Positions 57,870 through 64,000 of a stretch of 64,000 nt of DNA are shown here, piece after piece. Source of the DNA: Streptomyces xanthophaeus (GTDB taxonomy: Bacteria > Actinomycetota > Actinomycetes > Streptomycetales > Streptomycetaceae). Below the pieces are notes generated by a model. It did no database searches. It had not been told where the DNA came from and worked only from the letters and a program-made list of their open reading frames with translations. Both the position numbers and the translations under genes were made by a program. Within the stretch, counting starts at the first letter, position 1. Each line of letters begins with the position of its first letter. Location of the stretch: NCBI RefSeq assembly GCF_030440515.1, contig NZ_CP076543.1:1612001-1676000 (forward strand). Reading direction: 5' to 3'.

Positions 57870-58427
57870 TCAGTCGATGGTGAAGCCCCAGAAGATGCCG
57901 ACTTCCGTGGCGGAGACAGCGATTACACCACAATCCATTACGTGGCCGGTGAAGCCCTCATAAGCACCCTCCCGGCGGAACATATCGGCATGGGGATTCT
58001 CTCGCGCCGTCGCCGCATTGGTGAAGAACAGCGCGTCTTCTCCGAACCTTTCCAGGATCGTTCTCGCGTGCGAGGTCAGTTCGGCCTCTCGCGCAGCAAA
58101 ATCCGGAATGTCCTCTGTTTGGAACCACTCGCCCTGGAGAGTGACCAGGATTTGCGCGGCGCCCCTCCTGGACACAGGGAAGGCCGTGCTGAAGTCTCCT
58201 GGCGTGACAGCACCGAACGGGCTGTCCGGGCCGGTGCCGTAATCGCCCCCTCCCGGTGCCGCGGCGGCTTTCGACCAGCCACGCGGATCGCCCGTCCGCA
58301 GCTGCATGACGTCGAGGGCGTCCAGGCGCCAGTCATCGCGCCGCCGCGCCCCCACGGCCGCGAACATGCCCTCCCCGAAAAGGGTCCGCAGGGAGCGGCT
58401 CCACGAGGTGGCGTGGATCTGAGTCAC
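57870..58427 (-). CDS. Putative immunity protein for the RNase A-type toxin
   Basis: A 185-residue soluble protein of no family I recognise. It has an HTH-free alpha/beta look with a beta-rich end (GFTGHVMDCGVIAVSATEVG). GTG 58427 has GGGGTAAGG upstream and lies 30 nt after the toxin stop. The position directly behind the toxin gene makes it the best candidate for its immunity partner; there is no direct evidence in the sequence. Confidence 0.5.
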   Translation of the reverse strand: MTQIHATSWSRSLRTLFGEGMFAAVGARRRDDWRLDALDVMQLRTGDPRGWSKAAAAPGGGDYGTGPDSPFGAVTPGDFSTAFPVSRRGAAQILVTLQGEWFQTEDIPDFAAREAELTSHARTILERFGEDALFFTNAATARENPHADMFRREGAYEGFTGHVMDCGVIAVSATEVGIFWGFTID

Positions 58428-58456
58428 GGGCCTTACCCCAGTTCTCCATGTGCGCA

Positions 58457-60133
58457 CTACGGGTGCTGGGTCTTGTCGGTGGGCATGGAAGTGAGAACGA
58501 CGAACGGCGGGTGGCTCCCCGGGTTGGGTCGCAGAACGACCCACACATTGGTCACGTCACGCGCGGCGGGGTCGCCCCGGTCCCACGACCTTCCCACGAC
58601 GTCGTTCGTCGTCAGGAGGAGTGAGCGTGACGAGTTGGGTCCGGGGTTACCCGCGAGCCAATTGTCGATCTTCCTCTGATTGTTCGGTTCGTCCAGAGCC
58701 GCCTGAGTATACCGCTGCGCGTCTGCAAGGGTCCCGAACGCCGAAACGGCTTCGGGCCGGATGCCGGAAGGCCTGACGATCTGCTGGTCCCTCAGCCTTT
58801 GTTCCAGTTGCTCATCCGTCTTGCCCACATGCTTGTCCACCACATGGGACCCGACCATGCCCTCCTGGTTCGCGAGGTCGATCGGGTATTTGTGATTGCT
58901 TTCGTCGTCCCCGGCCACCGTGTAGAGCGGATCGTTCTTGAAATCGGTGAGAGCCCGGGCGCCGAAGGACTCCGCCCGCGCCGACTCGGCCCGGAACGTG
59001 GGAGCACTGAGATATGCCTCGTCCAGGGCTTCGTGCAGTTTGTTGAGCTCCGCGACCTGTCGGCGCACGCGGTTGTTGTACGCCTCGACCGTCGCGTTCA
59101 TCGCCTCCTCGTCCACCTCGAGGGCGAAGCCGACCGCGAAACTCCTCCCCATCTTGAGGAGTCCCTTGCCGAAGCTCTTGACGTCCTTCATGTCCAGACC
59201 GTCGCTCCTGTCGATGTGCGGCAGGGCCTTCATCACGGCTTCGTAGTAGAGCCTTCGGAGGTCGTCCCGCACATCCTTCGCGGCGGCCGCCCAGGCACGT
59301 AGAGCGTCACTCATGACGTCACAGGTCTTGACCATCACGTCCATGACGGGGTGGCTGCTGGCCTGACCGGGCTGCGCGGAGTCATGTTTCCACTCGTAAC
59401 CCTCGCGACTCTGGCCCCACGCGCTCGTGCCCCAGACAGCGCTGCAGAACTGCCGCATCGCGGCGTTCCACTCGCCGTTGGACCGGTCGGTGTAGTTGTG
59501 CAGAGCACTGCTGAGGTTTCCGTCCGTGGTGGTGACGGACGTGCTCGCGTACACCCAGGCGACGGACATGTTGTCCAGACCCAGGAAATCGGGCAACGGC
59601 ATGATCTCGGCCGCCTTGCCCATGCGGTAGGCGTCCTCCAGGAGGGGCCTGATGATCGCCAGGACTCCGGCCTCCACCGCTTCCAGTGCCGTCTGGAAGA
59701 TGTCCTGGCTCTGGTCGACGTCCGCCCACTTGAGGTCCGTCACCGACCCGTAGTTCGGCGGCGTGTCGATCACGGTCGGCGGTGGCTGGGTCTGGGCCGG
59801 GGCGCCCGAGGGGTCCGTGGCGGCGTCCGCGGTCGCGTAGTTGTTCGCGGTCACGGCGAAGCCGACGGCAGCGCCTCCGACGCTCGCCACCGACTTGGCC
59901 CACACCTCGATGAACCGGTTGCCGACCTTCTTGTACGCGGTGGCGAACTCCCATGCGGCGGTTCCGTAGCCGCCGCAGTCCGGATACCGGCCGAGCTCGT
60001 GGAGGAGCTGATTGGCCCCCTTGTGCAGTCCGTCCTGGAGATAGGCGACGTAGCCCGCGAGCGTGTGCAGCGCACGGGGGGTGACGTCGATGTTTCCGTT
60101 CTTCAAGGGGGGCGGAGGAGGAGGCATGCTCAT
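58457..60133 (-). CDS. WXG100-associated toxin with C-terminal RNase A-like (CdiA-CT) domain
   Basis: A 558-residue protein without a signal peptide. The first 300 residues are helical with Trp motifs (YGTAAWEFATAYKKVGNRFIEVW) as in ESX/type VII substrates. A linker helix region follows (about 330-410). The C-terminal 130 residues are an RNase A-like CdiA-CT domain: GSHVVDKHVGKTDEQLEQRL near residue 430 with the catalytic His/Lys, FGTLADAQRYTQAAL, KIDNWLAG and a final VVLTSMPTD strand. It probably cleaves RNA of target cells after type VII export. ATG 60133 overlaps the WXG100 stop (TGATG). Two WXG100 genes precede it and an immunity candidate follows. Confidence 0.8.
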   Translation of the reverse strand: MSMPPPPPPLKNGNIDVTPRALHTLAGYVAYLQDGLHKGANQLLHELGRYPDCGGYGTAAWEFATAYKKVGNRFIEVWAKSVASVGGAAVGFAVTANNYATADAATDPSGAPAQTQPPPTVIDTPPNYGSVTDLKWADVDQSQDIFQTALEAVEAGVLAIIRPLLEDAYRMGKAAEIMPLPDFLGLDNMSVAWVYASTSVTTTDGNLSSALHNYTDRSNGEWNAAMRQFCSAVWGTSAWGQSREGYEWKHDSAQPGQASSHPVMDVMVKTCDVMSDALRAWAAAAKDVRDDLRRLYYEAVMKALPHIDRSDGLDMKDVKSFGKGLLKMGRSFAVGFALEVDEEAMNATVEAYNNRVRRQVAELNKLHEALDEAYLSAPTFRAESARAESFGARALTDFKNDPLYTVAGDDESNHKYPIDLANQEGMVGSHVVDKHVGKTDEQLEQRLRDQQIVRPSGIRPEAVSAFGTLADAQRYTQAALDEPNNQRKIDNWLAGNPGPNSSRSLLLTTNDVVGRSWDRGDPAARDVTNVWVVLRPNPGSHPPFVVLTSMPTDKTQHP

Positions 60134-60438
60134 CAGGCCGCTCCCCATCCCCGCAGCACCGCGGCGTGTGCCGCCGCGTAGTTGCTCTGACCGGTCGTCA
60201 CAATGCTGTGAAGCCACGCCTGTGTCGCCTGGAGGTCGCGTGCGGACCGATCCCACTCGTCCAGCTTGTCGATGAACGCCTCGCGGGCCTCGCCCTCCCA
60301 GGTGAGAACGACCTTCGCGACGCGGTCGTGCATGGTCTGGACGTTCTCGTTGAGCTCCTTGAGGATCTCTTCCAGCTGGCCGGAGAGGAGCCGCAGAGTG
60401 GCGAAGTCGACCGCTATGTTGCCGTCGCTGTCAGTCAT
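60133..60438 (-). CDS. WXG100-family (EsxA-like) protein
   Basis: A 101-residue two-helix protein with the central motif LTWEGEAREAF (W-x-G turn, residues about 46-49). This is the typical size and shape of type VII secretion partners. ATG 60438 follows GAGGGAG by 6 nt. Its stop overlaps the toxin start (TGATG), so the small protein and toxin are made together. Together with the preceding gene it may form a heterodimer that guides the toxin for export. Confidence 0.88.
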   Translation of the reverse strand: MTDSDGNIAVDFATLRLLSGQLEEILKELNENVQTMHDRVAKVVLTWEGEAREAFIDKLDEWDRSARDLQATQAWLHSIVTTGQSNYAAAHAAVLRGWGAA

Positions 60439-60450
60439 ACGTCTCCCTCG

Positions 60451-60852
60451 TCACAGATCCTGCAAGCGGCTCGTGGGCGGCGCAGGGGGCGGGCTCCCGG
60501 TGTTGGGGGTCGAAAGCTCGGCCGCCTCCCTGTCCACGTCCACGGACATCTGGATGCGCCTGAAGGCGGCCAGGGTGTCGAGCTCCTGCTCGGTGAACCC
60601 GTCCCGGCTCATGCGAACGGCCGCTTCGAGCAGTTTCATGAGCTCGCGGATGCGTACCGCTTCCTTGGCCGCATCACGATGCCGTCGCCGGTAGGCCTTG
60701 GCCGCGGGCCCCTGCCAGCGGGCCTCGATCGTGTCGACGACCGTGTCCATGCGCTTGACCTGCCGGTCCAGGTAGCGCTGCATCTCGTCGAGGTCGTCGG
60801 CCAGCTTGGTCAAGTGCCCGCTCTTCACCAGCAAGTCGGGATCTGTCGCCAC
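60451..60852 (-). CDS. WXG100-like protein with C-terminal Pro/Ser tail
   Basis: A 133-residue protein. Two long helices flank the turn EARWQGPAAKAYRRRH, a WXG100-type motif, and the last 30 residues are a disordered Pro/Ser-rich tail (NTGSPPPAPPTS). GTG 60852 is preferred over an upstream start because GGGGGGC lies 5 nt before it. First gene of the WXG100-WXG100-toxin operon; 12 nt separate it from the next gene. Confidence 0.75.
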   Translation of the reverse strand: MATDPDLLVKSGHLTKLADDLDEMQRYLDRQVKRMDTVVDTIEARWQGPAAKAYRRRHRDAAKEAVRIRELMKLLEAAVRMSRDGFTEQELDTLAAFRRIQMSVDVDREAAELSTPNTGSPPPAPPTSRLQDL

Positions 60853-60886
60853 GTATCCGCCCCCCGTACCCCAATGACCGCTCAAC

Positions 60887-60910
60887 TGCCCAGTTGCCCA
60901 GTTGCCCAGT
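60887..60910. repeat. Three tandem TGCCCAGT octamers
   Basis: TGCCCAGT occurs three times head to tail, followed by TGCTCAAC. It lies 35 nt upstream of the first gene of the WXG100 toxin operon, within its leader or promoter. The rest of 60911-61070 holds AT-richer promoter-like DNA and no gene. Confidence 0.7.
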
Positions 60911-61070
60911 TGCTCAACAAATCGTTCAACACTTGCACCCTAACAAGCTTGAACACAGGTTCGGCTGCCGCCACTTCGTGCGCAGAAGTCGAATCGTGTC
61001 GCACCGGTGTCGTGGCCGGGCCGGCTCCTCATGACACCGACGGGGGCACCGGCAGCGGCACCGGAGGCCG

Positions 61071-62252
61071 TCAGGCGTGCAGACGGCCGTCCGCCATCAC
61101 CAGCCGAACGCGGCGCAGCGCCTGGAGATCGCTCAGGGGATCTCCCTCGACGACCAGCAGGTCCGCGCGGAGGCCGGGGAGCAGGCGTCCCGTGACCTCC
61201 CCCAGCCCGAGTGTCTCCGCCGCCTCGCAGGTGGCCAGGTCGACGATCTCCTGCGGGGTGCAGCCCAGATGGGCGAAGAATTCGAGACTGGACACGAAGT
61301 CGTCGAAGACCGCCCGGCTCACGCCGGCGTCCGTGCCGGTGAGCAGCCGCACCCCGCGCTCGCGCATGCGGCGGATGCCGCCGAACATCTCCTCCGCGCG
61401 CTCTTGTCCGAAGCGCTCGGCGAAGCCGCGCCAGTCGGGGCTGGCCGCCGGACAGACCGCGATGCCCCGGGCGGCGATCTCGTCGACGACGTCGTCGAGG
61501 AGCCGGAACCCGTCCCGCTCGATCCACGTGCAGTGCTCGATCGTGCTCACCCCGGCCTCCACCGCCGCGACGATGCCGGCGGTGCCGTGCGCATGCGCCG
61601 CCACCGGGAGGCCGGCACCCGCCGCCTCCTGCACGATGATCCGGAGCTCCTCGGCCGTGAACTGGGGCGCCCAGACCGGCGGCCCGCCCTTGGTGATGCC
61701 CCCGCCCGTGGCCATCACCTTGACGAGGTCCGTGCCCCGCTCCACGTTGCGGCGGACCAGCGCCCTGGCGGCGTCCGGGCCGGAGACCTCTCCGCCCAGG
61801 AACCAGCAGTGTCCGCCGGGTCCCGTCACAGGAGTGCCGGCCGCGAGGACACGGGGGCCGGGCAGCCGTCCCGCCCTGACGGCGTCGCGGAACTGCGTCA
61901 CCAGTCCGTTCCGGTCCCCGAGGTCGCGCACCGTGGTGACGCCCGCGTTCAGCAGGCCGAGCGCCCGCTCCGCAATGCCTTCGGCCACCGTCGCGTCGTC
62001 CGCCTCCCGCAGCGCCGCGACCGGATCGGGCCCCGCGTCCAGAACGAGGTGGACGTGTGCGTCGACGAGCCCCGGCAACAGCGTGCCTTCGGGGAAGTCG
62101 TGACGCAGAATGCCCGCGGGGGCTCGGGCCTCCACCTCGCGGCGCGGTCCGGTGTCCGCGATGACGCCGTTTCGCACCAGCACGGCGCCGTCCGCCAGGA
62201 CCTGGCCGTGCGGTCCGGTCACCACGCGCCCGGCCGAGATCAGGGTGTCCAT
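61071..62252 (-). CDS. Amidohydrolase (imidazolonepropionase/prolidase-like)
   Basis: A 393-residue metal-dependent hydrolase of the amidohydrolase superfamily. VDAHVHLVLD (about 62-71) supplies the first His pair, LVKVMATGGG the bridging Lys near 175, AAHAHGTAG and IEHCTWI two further metal His, and LLTGTDAG the catalytic Asp. This arrangement is seen in Xaa-Pro/Xaa-Arg dipeptidases and similar hydrolases; the substrate cannot be stated. ATG 62252 has AGGA 6-9 nt upstream. It follows the MAB_1171c-type gene by 13 nt in the same direction and probably belongs to its operon. Confidence 0.8.
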   Translation of the reverse strand: MDTLISAGRVVTGPHGQVLADGAVLVRNGVIADTGPRREVEARAPAGILRHDFPEGTLLPGLVDAHVHLVLDAGPDPVAALREADDATVAEGIAERALGLLNAGVTTVRDLGDRNGLVTQFRDAVRAGRLPGPRVLAAGTPVTGPGGHCWFLGGEVSGPDAARALVRRNVERGTDLVKVMATGGGITKGGPPVWAPQFTAEELRIIVQEAAGAGLPVAAHAHGTAGIVAAVEAGVSTIEHCTWIERDGFRLLDDVVDEIAARGIAVCPAASPDWRGFAERFGQERAEEMFGGIRRMRERGVRLLTGTDAGVSRAVFDDFVSSLEFFAHLGCTPQEIVDLATCEAAETLGLGEVTGRLLPGLRADLLVVEGDPLSDLQALRRVRLVMADGRLHA

Positions 62253-62265
62253 CGTCACTCCTCGT

Positions 62266-63411
62266 TCAGGATGGTGCTGTCAGGGCTTCGGAGAGCCGGA
62301 TCAACTGCCGTACGTCGCTCTCCAGTCCGCCGTCGCCCTCGCCGGGCAGGGCGACCGGAACGGCCTGGGAGGGCGCGTCCTCCCCGGAGGCGTACGCCCG
62401 CAGCGCGGTCCTCAGATGGCGCGCCGCGACCTCGGGCGTGAGCGGTGCGTCGGCGTCGGCCGTGGCCGCCTCCAGTGCCAGGTAGGGACTGATCCGGACG
62501 AGCCCGTCCCGGCACTCGATGACACGCCGGTAGTAGCGCCGGTGCACGCCCCGCGGACTCAGCACGTCCCAGCGGCGGGCGGCCCCCGTGCGTTCGAGTG
62601 CGTCCTCCGGGAACGCCAGGTGCAGAGCCGCCCAGAGAGGGGCCAGCCTGCGGTAGACGCGGCCGTGGTGCCACCACAGGCGGATGCTGGCCCAGCGCGT
62701 CACCAGCCCCGGGTAGACCACGCCCGCCACGAACAGGGGGATCGCGAGGTCGAGGAGGAGCTTCGCCCCGGTGATCACCGGGTGGGGCACACCGCCGCCG
62801 AGCAGGCGCAGGAGCGTCACGCACTCCCGTACCGCCGAGGCCAGCACCATGCCGGCCAGCGCGGCGGCCACCATCCGCAGCCCGGTCGCCAAGGGCCGGC
62901 TCGCCAGCCGCGCGTACCGCACCGTCCAGAACAGCGCCGCCGCAAGGGCATACGTGAGGTAGGCGCCGGCCGAGAGGTAGAAGACCGCGACACCGGGGAC
63001 CCTCATGTCGGCCGTCGCGTACGTGTGGCCCCGCTCGACGTGCGGCGTCACGGCCATGGCTGCCGCCGCGATCACCGCGGTCGCGGCGAACGGCACCGCA
63101 TGCCGGCGCACCCGCGTCCGTGCGGCGGCCGGGTCGGACGCCGAGTGGATGAAGAAGCACCCCAGGAAGTACACGGCTCCGAGCAGGCAGAGGTTCTGCA
63201 GCAGCTTGGCGGCGCCGTCCCCGGCGAACCCGTCGACGAGGCGGATGACCACGGGCAGCCCGAACGGGAAGGAGAGACCCGCGCTGAACATGCAGAGGAA
63301 GACCGCGCGCAGCAGCCGGTCGGAGGGATCGCGTGCGACCTGCCGCCCCGTCCAGAGCAGCGAGCCGTACAGAACGACGGCGAGCACCAGGGACAGCACG
63401 GTCACAACCAC
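62266..63411 (-). CDS. MAB_1171c-type integral membrane protein
   Basis: A 381-residue protein with seven or eight membrane segments in the first 240 residues (VVTVLSLVLAVVLYGSLLW, GLSFPFGLPVVIRL, AVYFLGCFFIH and others). A soluble C-terminal region follows, with LWWHHGRVYRRLAPLWAAL and YRRVIECRDGLVRI. The architecture matches actinobacterial MAB_1171c-family proteins (called putative transporters, function unproven), which typically follow an ImmA/IrrE peptidase gene, as here. GTG 63411 overlaps the peptidase stop by 10 nt. Confidence 0.8.
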   Translation of the reverse strand: MVVTVLSLVLAVVLYGSLLWTGRQVARDPSDRLLRAVFLCMFSAGLSFPFGLPVVIRLVDGFAGDGAAKLLQNLCLLGAVYFLGCFFIHSASDPAAARTRVRRHAVPFAATAVIAAAAMAVTPHVERGHTYATADMRVPGVAVFYLSAGAYLTYALAAALFWTVRYARLASRPLATGLRMVAAALAGMVLASAVRECVTLLRLLGGGVPHPVITGAKLLLDLAIPLFVAGVVYPGLVTRWASIRLWWHHGRVYRRLAPLWAALHLAFPEDALERTGAARRWDVLSPRGVHRRYYRRVIECRDGLVRISPYLALEAATADADAPLTPEVAARHLRTALRAYASGEDAPSQAVPVALPGEGDGGLESDVRQLIRLSEALTAPS

Positions 63412-63917
63412 CCCTGCCGGTCCGCGAGCGCCGTGTGCACCCGTCGGGCCGAGACGTCACCCGGCGCGCGGGGCGTGACCCGGTCCAGCACCGACGCCCA
63501 CTCGAGGATGATCGTGGCGACGAGTTCCGCCTCCCGTTCCCTTTCCTCGGCGTAGGAGGTGCGCCGGAGCGCGCGGTTGATCACTTCGATCGAGAGGTCC
63601 GGCAGCACCTCCTGCCAGACGGCGTCCTCGGACTCGTCGCTCCCGTGGTCCGCCAGGATGTGCCCGACCTCGTGGAGCACGATGTGGTCCTGGTGCGCCC
63701 GGCTGGTCTCCTTCTGGTAGAAGATGAAGTCCGCGTGCGCGCCGGCGATCCACAGACCGTACGGGCCCGGGACGGGCAGCGAGTACGGGACCAGCCGGAT
63801 CGGCCGTCCGCGGTGCTCACCGAGGAGCCGGCACAGCTCGGGGACCCGCAAGGGGGCGGTGACGCCGAGTTCCCTGAGGATGCTCCGACATCGTTTGCGC
63901 AACGTACGTTCGTTCAC
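63402..63917 (-). CDS. ImmA/IrrE-family metallopeptidase
   Basis: A 171-residue protein with the zinc motif HEVGHILADHG (His at about 81 and 85, Glu between) and the downstream acidic helix ERERAELVATIILEWA-type segment that completes the site (EREREAELVATI). ImmA/IrrE enzymes cleave XRE-type repressors. No XRE gene is seen; one may lie to the right of the window or be encoded elsewhere. GTG 63917 has GGAG 8 nt upstream. It is coupled by overlap to the MAB_1171c-type gene. The last 83 nt (63918-64000) show no feature. Confidence 0.8.
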   Translation of the reverse strand: MNERTLRKRCRSILRELGVTAPLRVPELCRLLGEHRGRPIRLVPYSLPVPGPYGLWIAGAHADFIFYQKETSRAHQDHIVLHEVGHILADHGSDESEDAVWQEVLPDLSIEVINRALRRTSYAEEREREAELVATIILEWASVLDRVTPRAPGDVSARRVHTALADRQGWL

Positions 63918-64000
63918 GAGCCAACTCCGCTGGTGAATCTCCTGGGGCCTGGAAATTCCATCCAACGGCGTCACACCATCATGATCCAGGACGATTCAGG

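Noticed and set aside
60911..60940. CTCAACAAATCGTTCAAC as another copy of the TCAACA-N3-TGTTGA operator
   Set aside because: The second half is in the same orientation as the first rather than inverted, so it is not the same palindrome.

Overview
The window reads as chromosomal DNA of a Streptomyces or close relative. Codons are very GC-rich, many starts are GTG, most intergenic signals are GC-rich stem-loops, and the gene families are typical of the genus: WXG100 proteins, a MAB_1171c-type protein with an ImmA/IrrE peptidase, MocR, glyoxylate carboligase, allantoin genes and HINT-type Rhs toxins. No rRNA, convincing tRNA, CRISPR array or intact mobile element was seen. Layout. (1) 1-14.4 kb is a polymorphic-toxin island. 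A secreted 2,527-residue Rhs protein (minus strand) has an internal ricin-like lectin, a self-cleaving HINT domain and a predicted nuclease tip. It is followed by its immunity gene, then a 5'-truncated tyrosine integrase on the opposite strand, then an orphan second toxin tip joined to a HINT remnant, then a second putative immunity gene. Divergent from it is a large secreted DNRLRE/FG-GAP protein broken by a C10 homopolymer frameshift. (2) 14.5-45 kb is mainly purine and glyoxylate catabolism with unrelated genes between. It holds allantoicase, allantoinase and the IclR regulator AllR; malate synthase with a MobA-like cytidylyltransferase; a nucleobase permease; a guanine/8-oxoguanine deaminase; the urate operon (uraD, uraH, uox); a small HTH regulator coupled to a UPF0045-like protein; hydroxypyruvate isomerase; tartronate semialdehyde reductase; catalase; and glyoxylate carboligase. 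Together they cover urate to allantoin to ureidoglycolate/glyoxylate to glycerate or malate, with catalase removing the H2O2 made by urate oxidase. (3) 45-50.9 kb holds a zinc-ribbon protein, a glutathione peroxidase, an acyl-CoA synthetase, an AlkZ-like protein and CorA. (4) 51-56.8 kb is a MacAB-like export operon divergent from its own two-component system. (5) 56.9-60.9 kb is a second, unrelated toxin locus: two WXG100 proteins, an RNase A-type toxin, its immunity gene, then an orphan RNase A-like tip with a CdiI-like immunity gene. (6) 61-64 kb is an amidohydrolase, a MAB_1171c-type membrane protein and an ImmA/IrrE peptidase. The strongest new signal is regulatory. Pairs of 15-bp TTCCG/CGGAA-type palindromes, always 21 bp centre to centre, lie at allB/allR, aceB, hyi and gcl, and a degenerate pair lies at katA. 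They are best explained as AllR sites. A different palindrome, TCAACA-N3-TGTTGA, overlaps the -35 element of the urate operon and of katA, with a third copy ahead of allB. The katA promoter therefore appears to read both the urate and the glyoxylate branch.
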